A stretch of 64,000 bases of DNA. It comes from Hyaloscypha bicolor E. Its lineage: Eukaryota; Ascomycota; Leotiomycetes; Helotiales; Hyaloscyphaceae. The translations under genes were made by a program, and so were the position numbers. The notes under the pieces are model-generated. The model ran no database searches. It had not been told where the DNA came from and saw only the letters and a list, made by a program, of their open reading frames with translations. The stretch covers positions 620,001-684,000 of the forward strand of contig NW_020194560.1 in assembly GCF_002865645.1 (NCBI RefSeq), in the 5' to 3' direction. Numbering within the stretch: position 1 is the first letter of the stretch; each line of letters opens with the position of its first letter. Below, in pieces: positions 36,842 to 48,612 of the stretch.

Positions 36842-37776
36842 GAAGGGTTCACTGGCCAACCGCCCTAACTACTCAACCGCCCAACCAAAAAAACTTAATA
36901 TTTAATCAACGCCTTTATAAATTCATGATTCCCATTAGATACTAATACTTTATAGTATTCTCGACCCCCTAATAGCTATATATTACTTTAAGACTATATA
37001 ATACTGCTAAAATTATTTGTTTAGTAGCGTTTTTGGCATTTTCCCCTAATTTTTATTTCGCAATTTCTATCCCTTGCTAATTCCTATGCATTTAATTAAA
37101 TAACTTATGAATGTCCTAAATACTTCAATAATATATAGCTTAGTATAAGAGAGCATATTAGAAGGTTTTTCGCATTATTATAACAACTTTTCTTATTAAT
37201 TTTTCTTTAGAGTAAGAATTAGTAACTTGTATTTAGTGAGGTAATAAACCTAAATTTAGGTACCTAATTCTTGGGGCAAAGAATCGCTCACATTATATAA
37301 ATATTTGAATTGCAATTTAGGTACTATTCGATTTTTCAATTATAAAAGCTCGTATTATATATTAATCAAATTCGCTATTATATAGTGAACCTTATGCCTC
37401 CTTTTAATTGGTTAGCTGCTTCTTGCCTCACTAATAAACGCTGTCATGCCTTTGCATCTTATGCCTTTGGTTTTGCTTCATTAATTCGATCTCAAAGGGT
37501 TTCGTATACAATTCCATGCTCTCTCCGCATTTCCCAATGGATTTAGCCTTCTTATAATCGAGATATCGTTATGAGCCATCTGTAATCGCATGCTCTCTGA
37601 GAGCTCGTTAGGATTATTCGCGAATTCGGTATAGCGATTTTTCTTTACAGACATGTTGAGGGGCTAAAAAAGCTTCAGAAAGCAGTTGATTTAATAGTAA
37701 AATATTATGTGGATGTTGAATTATGATTTTTTTTGGAAAACTGTGATTTTGGGCGGTTGGCCAGTGAAACCTTCTA
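36840..37776. mobile_element. 933-bp TIR element with TA target
   Basis: Its 24-bp inverted repeats at 36842-36865 and 37751-37774 match at 23 positions. They share TTCACTGGCCAACCGCCC, and the single mismatch is C/T type. TA lies outside both ends (36840-36841 and 37775-37776), as for Tc1/mariner. The interior is AT-rich with RIP-like decay and has no transposase frame, so this is a non-autonomous or decayed copy. Confidence 0.75.
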
Positions 37777-38304
37777 TGTAAGGCAAATTGCGAGTGGGAA
37801 CTCCTCTGTTTCTTGACCGGAACCTCGACACCTCCCAACCCTCTGGCCCACGTGACCCGCGCCGCCTTTGCTCAGGGCAGCTTAGGCCTGGCTCAACTTC
37901 GGCTGAAGTCTACTCAGGTCTGCTCACCTATCTCACTAGAAATTATCAATTTTTAACGAGGAGCCCGAAAAGGCCCCCTTTCCCAGCCAGGGGTCCCAAA
38001 TCTACTCCTACTAAACTTATTTCCAGATAGTTATCCTAGTCTGCCTGTCTTTATTCGTAAGACCTTTCTCCAGGTCTTATTTTAGTTTGTTTTATACCGT
38101 CCTCCGCATTTTGCCCAAGGCTACGTACTTTATAAATGACCACTTCCCTCTTGCCTTCGTATCTTTTCTCACCTATCTCTTCACCTATCTTCTCACCCTT
38201 CTTCTCACATATCTCACCTTATGTTCCCTCTCTCTTCTCTCTTCTCTCCTCTCTCCTCTCTCCTCACCTATTTCTCTAGAAAGATGCTATTATTCTCTCT
38301 GAAG
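37777..38304. other. Spacer with a CT-rich microsatellite
   Basis: 38159-38275 is pyrimidine-rich on the plus strand with repeated ctcacctatct and ctctcct words. It lies just beyond the stop codon of the F-box gene, on its 3' side. No gene is seen. Confidence 0.5.
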
Positions 38305-39774
38305 TTACTCCGCCTTCCCACTAAAAAATAACCCATCAAGCCCAGGCTGCAAATCCTCTAAAACATCAGGCATCTCAACCTTCTCATCCTTAACAACCCT
38401 ATCCCATTCCTCCCTCGTCCATCCCGCCTTAAATTCAACCCTTAATTCAAACTCTGCAGCACATTGCTTCGCTTCCTCCAGGTATTCCCACGGCCAAGTG
38501 AGAGGCTCTGCAATTTCACTCACAGGAACCTGTTCCGGGGGTCCTCGTAGCAGTCTACGAAGATGATAAGGATTCTCATTCGGATCAAACAAAACTACCA
38601 TTTTCTCCAACTTGCTTACCGGGTACTTTTCCTCCTTCAATTTTGCGAATTCCTGTATCCACGTAACCTGCTCCTTCCCGAAATCACTCCGGCTTTCAGA
38701 ATGTTGGTCCTCGACGCTGAAACTAAGAGTCACGCAGCGAAGATTTGGAGCTGATAGCTTTCTCGCGGCGTCGGTGGCGGTTTCTGAGCGGATGAGGTTG
38801 TATGCTGACATTCCCAACTCTTCGAGATGTAGAAAAGAAGAGAAGTCGGGTGATCCGGTACGACCGACATAGCCCCCTGAGAGCATTCCTATGGTGACGC
38901 GCTTTAGTGAGGAGCGGTGAATGTCGAGGATTCTCTGCGTCGCTTCCATTGTGTAGTATTTCCCGCCAGTAGAATGTGAGAGCCAGATCGAAAGATCTGT
39001 CAGAGCTGAAGGCCAACGGAGGATGTGTTCCGTAACATTCTGTAGACAGCTTGGATCTCGCAATAACACCTTGGTTACATTTCCAGTATGATACCTATTT
39101 GGTGGTAGGAGGTGCTCAAGACCGGTTCGCGTGATTGAAATCGGTTCTCCTGGCCACGGCGCAGAAGTATCTTCGGGATTTCTACCTGGACCGTACCGAG
39201 ACAGGTACAAGCTTTTCAAGGAGGGTAAAGTAAAGTCCCTAAAAAATAGCTGTAGTGATGGACCTCCCAAGTCCAAATGTTCAGATATATCCGGGATATA
39301 CACTGAGTGAAATGATACCACGCGTAGCCCAGTGCAGCATTTGATGACAGCACTAAGAATACGACAGACAGCAGCATGAGCAACGGTCCGAGATATCGAT
39401 ATGCAAATGTTCCGTGGGTAGCCTCGAAGATGCGGACGAGTGTACAAAAGATCAAGTAGTCCTCGCATGCGCGAAAGAAATATTGTTGTATGGTAATGAG
39501 TCATTATGGTGCGAAATAAAACTGGCTCGTAAATACGTCGCCATTTCTTGCAAACGAGCATTAACGTTAAGGGAAATCTCTCTTCGTCCTTGACAAGTTC
39601 ATAGCGGTGTCTTTTGGGAGGTATGTAACTCAATATTTCGAAAAGAACTTCGTCTGGCAAGACGGAGATATAGTATGGTTCGACAGATTCAGCTGCACGA
39701 GCTCGCTGCGGTTTCTGGAGATAGAGCTGCCCGCCCGGAGTTCGTCCAAGATGCGACTGCCTCTGTATCGGCAT
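38305..39774 (-). CDS. F-box-like protein
   Basis: A single uninterrupted frame of 489 residues starts at ATG 39774; the open frame extends upstream only through a TTG. The F-box lies at about 38-90: VLPDEVLFEILSYIPP, a variable loop, then LMLVCKKWRRIYEPVLFRTI. The rest has leucine-rich, scattered LRR-like helices and strands (for example LHLEELGMSAYNL), as in many fungal F-box proteins that recruit substrates to SCF ubiquitin ligases. The substrate is unknown. It is transcribed away from the RNA-dependent RNA polymerase gene, with 613 bp between the two starts. Codon use and composition are normal, so it looks functional. Confidence 0.85.
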   Translation of the reverse strand: MPIQRQSHLGRTPGGQLYLQKPQRARAAESVEPYYISVLPDEVLFEILSYIPPKRHRYELVKDEERFPLTLMLVCKKWRRIYEPVLFRTIMTHYHTTIFLSRMRGLLDLLYTRPHLRGYPRNICISISRTVAHAAVCRILSAVIKCCTGLRVVSFHSVYIPDISEHLDLGGPSLQLFFRDFTLPSLKSLYLSRYGPGRNPEDTSAPWPGEPISITRTGLEHLLPPNRYHTGNVTKVLLRDPSCLQNVTEHILRWPSALTDLSIWLSHSTGGKYYTMEATQRILDIHRSSLKRVTIGMLSGGYVGRTGSPDFSSFLHLEELGMSAYNLIRSETATDAARKLSAPNLRCVTLSFSVEDQHSESRSDFGKEQVTWIQEFAKLKEEKYPVSKLEKMVVLFDPNENPYHLRRLLRGPPEQVPVSEIAEPLTWPWEYLEEAKQCAAEFELRVEFKAGWTREEWDRVVKDEKVEMPDVLEDLQPGLDGLFFSGKAE

Positions 39775-40387
39775 AGCTACTCCTAACAGGACATGGGTGT
39801 CGACGTGATGAGATGCTAAAGTCAAAAATCGTGCCAAGAATGAGGTATATCAGAAAAGTGGTTTATTAAGGTTTGATGAAAGCTGAGGACCAAGTATGAT
39901 GTTCTGAAGGAAGTAAGGCTGTCTAGTCACGAGGCTAACTCCCAAAGAGGAAAGGCTGGAGACGCACCCTTCCGACACGTGACCTACTCCTCAGTTGATC
40001 GCGTCGCGACTCAACCTCATCTTAATTCAATCAAGAATCAAATCTGATAGACTGAGAATATAGTAACGCGCTCCTCAAGCAGTAAGTCCAATTTGAGCTC
40101 AAGAAATGTAGGAACCTATCTCAACGTGAAGCTTTACTGGACTATACAGCAACTCACTCCGTTTGCTACATAACTACGGCACAATTGGCAGCCTCGTCAA
40201 AAGCTCTTCCCCTCCATCTTTCATCAACTCATCAACGCCACCCCTTCGTCAGTACTCAATTCGGTGACTTGAGCCTTGACCCCGAAATCTTCTTGCGAGA
40301 AGGTATCACCAACGAGCCTCTGCCCGAGTCTGCCGTGAAAGGCCCTCATCCGACCCCGCAGTCTCTCCTCGATCTTGTGTAACCACC
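39775..40387. promoter_or_regulatory. Bidirectional promoter region
   Basis: This 613-bp gap lies between the divergent starts of the F-box and RNA-dependent RNA polymerase genes and should hold both promoters. It contains an open stretch from about 40185 without an ATG start. No defined motif is claimed. Confidence 0.5.
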
Positions 40388-43300
40388 ATGGAGGTACACG
40401 TTCGCCACGTCCCAGAACGGAGCACAGAGAATGCGTTCTGGAAGTTCCTCAAGCCTTATCTCGACAAGCTATCGATTCGTTGTGTGCATTGCCAAAAACC
40501 GCGAGGAAAGACTCACGCAACATTGACATTCCTCTACATTCCCGACGCCGAGAAGTTCCTGCATCATCATGGACAGTCACAAGCCGCTCCAGGTCGCCGT
40601 CCAACGCCATTGAGTGTCACCTGTGTCAATCTCCGGTTCCTTGGGCAGCCCGTCTATTTCGAGAAAAGCAAGAATGATGCCAACCCATACCTCGTCCGAG
40701 TCCTCACCAAGGAGGAAAAGGATCGCCAAATCAAGATCACGAATACAGCGACTATAAACCACTCAAAGCCATCTCAGATCTTTCCGGTATTCTTCGACTG
40801 CTCTTCCATCTCGTGCGGTGTCTGGAACTACATCGGCGCCAGCCTTGTCTTCGAACCGCAGTTGACATGGACCTTGAAAGGCCATCTGAAATTCGGGGAG
40901 CTTAGCATGATTCTGAATTCCGACGATGGTACTCGAATCGACTTTCGATACTTTGGTGTTGTGGACGTTACAGCCGAGGATGGGTCCGAACCCTCATTCA
41001 TCTTCTCGATGTATGAGCCCCCGCACTTCTTCCAAAGGATTTCAGACCCGCTGGCGGAACTCATGGCGCAGCTAGGAATTCAGACTGAACAGGCTGCAGT
41101 CCGGAGTAATGGCCCTCAACGACACCGTTTGCCCTGCCTCGACGACGAACACAAACATGTTGCCGGAAGCTGCTTTGTGTATCGAATTGTCCTGAAGCAG
41201 GATCTTTCGGAACAAGCAGGCGGTAGTGACATGAGCAGTCGGATGCAGTCCCTCAAAATTGCTCCTACAATACCGCGGATGATCTTTCGGAAGACACAAA
41301 TACATCAACCCCAAGAGACTTTCGCTGAATCATTCCGTCGACTACACGAGATCCTGTCGAGCATTGACTCTGGTTTCCCGTTTGTCTTAGCATTCCAGAT
41401 TCAGAAGCTTGCCCAAGACGGTTTTCTTCCTCCGAACACTGTAATTCAGCTTTTACCAGAAATCAAGAAGATGACAACTCGGTCATCCGCCCCCATCTGC
41501 GTCAAAACCATTCGGAAGTGGTTCAACCAAATCGAATTCCCAGGACCGGATACCGAATCCACAAACTTCCAACTCCCTAAATTGATCAAATCGATGAAGC
41601 AAAATGAGGAGCAGTGTACGAGAGAGGAAATTGTCATGGATGGAGAGACGAGGACACCGGATAATGTTGCAGTCATTCACAGAGTCAAAGTTACTCCCGC
41701 AGCAATCCACCTCTACGGGCCCGAGGCTGAATCCAACAATCGAGTTCTTCGAAAGTACCCTAATCATCATGACTACTTCCTTAGAGTTCAATTTTGTGAC
41801 GAAGATGGACAGCCGGTTCGGTTTAATCCTCGCGTTTCCAACGAACAAATTCTTCGTGGTAGATTCAAAAACATCCTTAAAAAAGGAATCAATATTGCGG
41901 GACGAGAATATTCCTTCCTCGGATTCTCTCACTCCTCTCTCCGGGCCCAGTCCTGTTGGTTTGTGGCACCGTTCATTTACGATGGGAGTGTTCTGTGGGA
42001 TCGAATGATTATTCAAGATTTGGGCGACTTCTCAATGATCCGATCTTCGGCAAAGTGCGCTGCCAGAATCGGACAAGCCTTCTCAGATACTCGAACAGCT
42101 GTTCCAATCGACACTGAAATCATTCGGCGTGAGCCAGATGTGACATTCAATAGTCGAGTGTTCAGCGACGGTGTGGGAACAATGTCCTATTCAGTCATGT
42201 ACACAATCTGGAACAGACTTCCCAAGGCTCGTTTGGTCAAGCCCACGTTGTTCCAAATTCGATTTCAAGGTATGAATTTCCGTGGACCATGCAACTGATG
42301 CCGCCACTGACGCCGCTGCAGGAGCCAAAGGTATGATTTCATTAGACCCTCGACTGGAGGGGGATGCTCTGGTGCTGCGCCCATCGATGATTAAATTCGA
42401 AGGGTCAACATCTACGGACATCGAAATCTGCGATGCCTCGTACAAGCCATTGCCGATGTACCTGAACCGACAGTTCATCAAGATCTTGGAAGATATGGGT
42501 GTCGACGGTAAATTCTTCCTCGACCTCCAAGCACGAGAAGTTGAACGCCTCCGCATGATCACGGGTAGCCCGGTGAACGCGTCCAGCTTCCTGAGACGCC
42601 AAACAATCGGTACTCCGATCCACTTCCCCTGGCTTATTAACAAATTGGCAATGCTGAATCTGGATTTTCAAAAGGATGGGTTTTTACGTGATGTCTTGGA
42701 GATGGCTATTCTCGTTGAGCTGCGTCTGTTGAAGCACAAAACTAGGATCCCTGTCGAGAAAGGTTGGCATCTCCATGGATTGATGGATGAGACTGGATTT
42801 CTAGAGGAAGGGCAAATCTACTGCTCTGTCACGGTTGACGGTAAATCGCAGGCAATTCTAGGGAAAGACTTGATCGTCACGCGGGCACCCGCCCTCCATC
42901 CTGGAGATGTGCAATTGGCGGAAGGAGTCATGCCACCACCTGACTCTCCACTGCTTTCACTTTCTAACTGCGTCTGCTTTAGTCAAAAGGGTGCCAGAGA
43001 TTTGCCAAGTAAGCTCAGCGGAGGCGATCTTGATGGAGATCGGTACTACATCATGTGGGACAAGAATTGTAGACCCCAGAGATACTTTGCTCCTGCAGAC
43101 TATCCACGTCAGAAGCCAGATGAGCTCAACCGACCTGTGAATAAGGATGACATGACGGACTTCTTTCTCAAATTTATGGAGACTGACCAACTTGGTCGTA
43201 TTGCTGTACTACATCGTGTTCTCGCCGACCAGGAGGTGCTTGGTACATCGGATCCGAAATGTATCATTCTGGCTGAGATGCACTCCACTGCTGTCGATTT

Positions 43301-44207
43301 CTCCAAGACAGGAATACCTGCAAGTATTCTCTCTTCATTTGTAAATCCATTCATCGCTGACATCCGCACGTTCAGGTGGATTTGTCGAGGATGCCGAAAT
43401 ACAATCCCTGGCGCCCCGACTTTGAAGCCCCAGGTCCACATGTAAGAATTGAGAACAGACATGGAATTAGTTTTGAAGATCCGGATGATCGAGATCCCGG
43501 CGACCTTGGCGACGAAGACGATGATTTCTCTCACTATCGATACTACGAGAGCACCAAGATCCTCGGCAGGCTCTATCGTGCTATCGACGAGCGTCAAATA
43601 TTCAAGGACATCAAGCGCCGTGCGTCGAGCCAGAATGTTACCAGTAGAACGACAGTCATTGATGAAGTTTGGTCGTATGTCCAGCGAACATGCAAGCTCA
43701 TTCAATGGGAGCATCATCGAGATTGGGCCAAGGATATTCGCGACATGTGAGTAAACTTTCTACACCTTCTTGATTTTGAAACTTCACTAATACATGTCCA
43801 ATATCAGGTACGAAGAGGCACTCCTCGTTATAATGACAGAGTACAGCGAGCATCCCGTCCGCCGTCTGACCGAACTTGAGGCCTTCATCGGAAACATCCT
43901 CGGCAAAACCGGCGCACAGAGCAGACACCAACGAGAGCTTTCCACTAACATGAAGGACAAATTCGAAGAAGAAGCTCTCTTCATCGTGAACTGCATCCTC
44001 AAAGAAGATGGAGACTGGTCCGAGGAGTCATTGGAGCGGAGCATGGCGTGCTTGGCCGTCAGTCTTGAGGCACCGAAGACGTACAGGAAGCAGGAGCATC
44101 TGCTAAGCTTCAAGTATGTTGCTGCTGCTGTTTGCTTGAGGGAGGTGGAGAGGTTTGAGATGTTGCCTGTTGGAACGGGGCAGGCGTTACTGGAGTATGT
44201 ATCGTGA
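40388..44207 (+). CDS. RNA-dependent RNA polymerase (silencing type)
   Basis: Four exons (40388-42269, 42322-43319, 43376-43746, 43808-44207) give exactly 1216 residues. The N-terminus (MEVHVRHVPERSTENAFWKF) matches the RRM-like start of fungal/plant RdRPs. The central part is the eukaryotic RdRP domain. The catalytic motif DLDGD lies at 863-867 in SKLSGGDLDGDRYYIMWD. Upstream, GAKGMISLDPRL and the palm segment around FEGSTSTDIEICD also fit. The enzyme makes double-stranded RNA from single-stranded templates for quelling, meiotic silencing or defence against transposons and mycoviruses. The second intron (43320-43375) has a GCAAGT donor, a canonical GC-AG intron. Which paralogue it is (QDE-1, SAD-1 or RRP-3 type) cannot be settled here. 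Confidence 0.93.
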
Positions 44208-45587
44208 TTTGCATGGCGCCAAGAGAAACGGGGAATAGCACCAAGGCGTTGGCAAACTTACTTGTGGTTATCCTATGTGTGGGCAGCTTGGACCGGGAAA
44301 TATAAGTGCGTACAGTCACTTTCAACGAAATGAATTATGAAGAACTCTATTATCCAATTCTGCTTCTGAGCTTGTTTGTCATCTTCACCTGATTTGTTTA
44401 ATCGTCGGCAACTTGAAATAAACCGAAGTCTATCAGCCTCATCCTCATTGTAATGAACTCCAGTAGCTTTTTAATTCTGAAAATTGTTACCGTTGGGGAG
44501 ACGCTAAACCTCCTCGCTGTCTCAGAAAGGACCCTTGGGAGCTGGTGCCTACGAAATGCATATTTCACATCCAAGCTCGAGTGGATCGCCCGGGTAGCAA
44601 ACGCTGCTGTTTCCTTGAGCAGCACAGCCTTGCATGAGCCTCCACTTCCAGACGTGTTCATGGTTGCTCCCCGCCTGCGTGGTGGTCCATGCCAGCACAC
44701 GATGCATCTCGTCCAACCATAATGTCAGATATGTTGTGGTGTGGGAGGATGTGGGGGCGGGAAGCTTATGCATGCATCTATCGCCCCGGTTTTATGAGTA
44801 TTTTCATCCAAGGCTCACTTCAAAGACCCCAGAGCCAGCCTCTCCCAAACCCACCACGGCTCAGACCGAATCAGACAATTCAGGGCTAAAGTTCTTCGGT
44901 TTTTTTGTCCGCCCCCATCTTCCCCTCCCTCCTATGCCAATCTTCGAACCATTTCCCATTCCTCACAGCTCAACATCCAACGTCGGTTACCATTCTAGAG
45001 CCTGTTTTCTGACGCTCAGTTCGCTTTTCTCGGGTCTGCTCGTCAGCTCCGGATTTTCGTCCGGGGGGGTTGATTAACTGTTGCAGCGCAATCTGGCGGA
45101 GCCTCGCCTAAAATGCCGTCATACGAATGTTTTAACACGAGCTCAGCCAGCGCCGTCAATATTCTTTTTCAATACTTACCCCTGGTTGGCGCACTTCTGG
45201 GCTCTGTTCTGCCGCTGTGACTGTTTTCAATGGCGTTCTTGTTGTCTCGTGTGCAGATATCGGACGAGACTGTCTCGGTGCGTCCTCATCACAGATAACA
45301 CAACTTGCAGCAGTGGCTGCAGGGAAAAAACCTGTTGGGGATCGCTAAATTCTGGACGCAGTTGCTAAATGGCGGAGTTGACTTAATTGGTCCCGTTGCA
45401 TAGCATGAGTCAAGCACAGCCTTGTTGATGTTTCTGAGTGACGGCCCAGCGCTGTTTCAGTGAGCTAGGCCCGAAGACCTCACCGAGGCCTTGTGGAGCG
45501 TAACAGATTCTGGCCTGTGTCACTTAATATGGTTCTTCTCACTTCCCTCCATGCCTTGATATCCTGCTCTTGTCAATCTACCGGAAA
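44208..45587. other. Gene-free spacer
   Basis: About 1.4 kb with several overlapping short frames on both strands. None has a domain or a consistent splice pattern. It contains the RdRP 3' end and the promoter of the next gene. Confidence 0.45.
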
Positions 45588-46352
45588 ATGCCAGAGTTAG
45601 TTAGTGCGGCTGTGGCTAGCTCGATCACTATTGTCAACGGAACCTTTTCGCTGTTCCAAACATTTTTCAGACTTGCTGAAGTCGACGAAGACCTCAAGAT
45701 TTGCCTCAAGCTTCTTGCAATTGTGGAACGAGACCTCAACTATGCAAGACGTCAGCTTCAAAGCCGCAGATCCAACCTGAGTCACCAAATTACATCCACA
45801 GATTTCCAGCATCTCGAGAGTGCTATTGGAGACACAGAAGCAGCAACATTATCTCTAGGCGAACTCGTCGAAGCATATCGTGTGCAGCGCGATGTCAATA
45901 AGAGAATATCGCCCGTGTATCGATTCAAATGGGTAGTGCAAGGGAAAGATCGGTTCGCGAGTCGACAAGGAGTTCTAAACATGGCACACATAAGTCTTTT
46001 GGCAGCAAGTCAGAAAATGGATACTGCTGCTCTAGCAGTCCCACAATCTGCCACCCCTCCTCCTTACAGTCCAGGAGCGCTGGCGGGCAATTCGAAGATC
46101 TTGAGAAGTCCGAGTCAGCAGCGCACCTTGAAGGGCAAAAGCTCTATGATTTTGCTCTCCCTCGAAGTAGAGGCTCCTCAAGTACGCGTACCATCTACAC
46201 CCAGTTCTCAAGATCGCGCATCAAGTCCGACGCAATCGAGGCGCGTAGTGCCAACTGCTCCGAGGTTCCGCCGAATGCCTCGCACAGTAAATAGAGAAAG
46301 AATGGGTGCTGTGGTGGAAGAGGAAAGATTGGGTAATACTATTTATGGCTGA
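45588..46352 (+). CDS. Small helical protein resembling a STAND N-terminal domain
   Basis: A single exon of 254 residues starts at ATG 45588. The first 150 residues are a predicted helical bundle (PELVSAAVASSITIVNGTFS, then LKICLKLLAIVERDLNYARR). They resemble the helical N-terminal domains (HeLo-like or STAND N-terminal) that precede nucleotide-binding modules in fungal proteins. Here no NACHT, NB-ARC or ankyrin part follows: the C-terminus is a basic, Ser/Pro-rich tail (about 160-254). It could be a solo signalling domain, a truncated receptor, or an unrelated helical protein. It converges with the unknown gene downstream. Confidence 0.6.
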   Translation: MPELVSAAVASSITIVNGTFSLFQTFFRLAEVDEDLKICLKLLAIVERDLNYARRQLQSRRSNLSHQITSTDFQHLESAIGDTEAATLSLGELVEAYRVQRDVNKRISPVYRFKWVVQGKDRFASRQGVLNMAHISLLAASQKMDTAALAVPQSATPPPYSPGALAGNSKILRSPSQQRTLKGKSSMILLSLEVEAPQVRVPSTPSSQDRASSPTQSRRVVPTAPRFRRMPRTVNRERMGAVVEEERLGNTIYG

Positions 46353-46532
46353 CGGCAGTGAGTGCAGGATGTCCAGATTAGAATGACTGTACGGCATTGC
46401 TTTTCATACGTGCTTTGGTCATGTGGATTATGAAATAATGAATGGAGGGGACTTTGCTTCGAATTGTAATACTATTCTACGTTCCTCTACTTGTTATACG
46501 AGGACCACTCGGTTCAAATACACTTTAACCTG

Positions 46533-48194
46533 TTAATAATAATGCGTCAAGAAAGATTTGTCTACCACAGGCTCTGATACCACAATATGTTGAGATAATT
46601 TGCACCCATATTCGTCTCTGGTCTTGAGAAGGGCCGGGAAATACGTTATGGGTTTCGCTGTTTGCCTTCTCGGAGCGGTGGAAGCTGGTTCCGGTGTGAA
46701 TTTTGTCTCTGGTCCGTCCAAGAACGAGGTCTCTTGCTGTGTCTCTCTTGATCGCGTGCCGGGATGCTCTTGAAGCCTTAATGGAGGTTCATTGAGCTGT
46801 AGCTCAATGGCGCTGACGTCTTTTGGGAGCGTTGGAGAGGGTTTATCTTTAATTTCATCTTTGCGATAATTTTCATCGTTTGACCCCATTTCATTTTGCG
46901 TTGTCGGCACATTGTGTTTACTGCCAGGAGTTACCCAGTCTTGGTGGGACGCCGGCGAGAAATTGGATTCAGACTGAGACCTCAGAGAGAGAGATTGGTC
47001 ATAATGAGGATGCTGAGGATGCGAAGGATGTAGACGGTGCTGGTGCCGATGCTGAGTGTCGGATCCCCCGGTAATCGTCCGTTGCAAACTAGCTCCAGAT
47101 TTCTCTTCCACAAACGTGTCAAAGTTTTGACTTCTCCAAGTGCTAGGTGGGTAGAATTTTCCTTGTGGTTGTTCTCGAGACTTCTTTTCCTTCATAGACT
47201 GACTACGTCCGAGCCGCCTCCTTCGTCTCCGCTTCGGTGGATCAGGCTCAGGTTCTAAGCCGTTGTCCAAAGGTGGGTATTGCGTATTGCCGATATTGGT
47301 AACTAGCTCTGAGGCTTTTGAGCTGTGTGCTAGGCCATTATTCAGAACCTCAAGTTCCCTTTGAGTTTCATCTGACGGCCTTACGGCCCAATTGAGCTCC
47401 CAACCGCAAGGTTGCCCAAACAGTAATACCCCAAACTCCGTCCCTATCTCAAGTAGTCTTCGAAGATTATCCAACCTTCTCCCACTGCCTTCACCGGTAT
47501 GAACAGTTTCTGCAAATGGACTGAGGATCTCATCAAGTAAGTTTAACATTGCATCGATCCTCAAGCCCGAATTCCGAAGCTGTACTGTCTTGGTCTTCGG
47601 GCCGGAAAGAAGAAACATCCCGAGACGTCGCCATTCACACAGAGCTACATCGTCCACTCCAAGAAATTAGTTTAAGCTGCAACTAACGTCAGGTAAGTGG
47701 TTACCTTGTGAAGTTTCCTTCGAGCGAGGGGTCTCCTTAAAAGCAGTCATGAACAGTACAATCTCCTGTGGAAGAAGAGAAATGTCAGGATTGCCATGGA
47801 AGTCGATGCCCAAAGCTATCGCTTTCGAAATTACGATGCGAATAAACGTTTCTCTGTGAGAGTTGAAATGATAGAGATTGTATGCGAGTCTCCAGGTCGC
47901 TTCCCTGTCTGATGTGAAGAGTTTCTTTTCCAAGAGGGCCAATATCTCCTCCTTCGACAGGCCTATCGGCTTGTCGTGGTAATACTTTGCATGCGAATCT
48001 ATGAAGTTCTGAAGTAGCTTCAGTTTCGATCCTATTTTTCGATCCTCCTCGGGCTGCGCCAGATAGTCATCGAGATTCATGAGTGTGGTGCGATACCTTT
48101 CATCCTGAGATAGCTGCTTCTTTGATCTCAAACGAGCCATCATCTCAAGAAGACGATCGCTGAAAGATTTCTTCAATATAGAATCGTGTTCCAT
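46533..48194 (-). CDS. Unknown 537-residue protein
   Basis: The two exons (48194-47705 and 47656-46533) join in frame across a 48-nt intron. The start is the ATG in MEHDSILKKSFSD. The N-terminal half (about 1-260) looks folded and helical, with KEEILALLEKKLFTSDREAT, IVISKAIALGIDFHGNPD and WRRLGMFLLSGPKTKTVQL. The C-terminal half is low-complexity, with basic clusters (PPKRRRRRRLGRSQ), His/Gln-rich runs and Ser/Pro segments. The basic cluster could be a nuclear localisation signal. No enzymatic motif, signal peptide or membrane helix is seen, and I do not recognise the family. It is divergent from the Hsp70-like gene (418 bp between starts), which hints at co-regulation but proves nothing. Confidence 0.65.
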
Positions 48195-48612
48195 GACGAG
48201 TAGTAGTGAGTGGGAGAACAAAATCTAACAGAACACCAATTTGAGAAAAGGCTGGCGAACCCAGCTGAAGTATGATCATCAGGAGGCTTGCCAGGCTGGC
48301 ACCAATAGTCTAGTCCACCATGCGGGCGTTCTCAAAAATGGAAAAAGGTTGATTATATTGCATCGTGGTTGCATCAGGCTGTGCAAACGCCCAAAAAAAA
48401 CCCCCTTTCGAACCTGTGGGGGCTGGAGAACCAAGCCTCATGTTCAGCCTTCCTGTCTGCCCAAGCCACAAACTCTCAGGCAGCACCTGTACTGGCAAAA
48501 TGGCAAATTTTGCCTAACTCATGACTAATTTGTTATTTTGTATTCTTGTCGCATGGCCAACTTGTTCTTCCATTGTTTGATATTCGTTTCACACCATCAG
48601 TAGACGTCGAAA

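Noticed and set aside
44398..45368. Several frames of 90-147 codons between the RdRP and the helical protein gene
   Set aside because: They conflict with each other, begin at non-ATG codons or lack any recognisable sequence.
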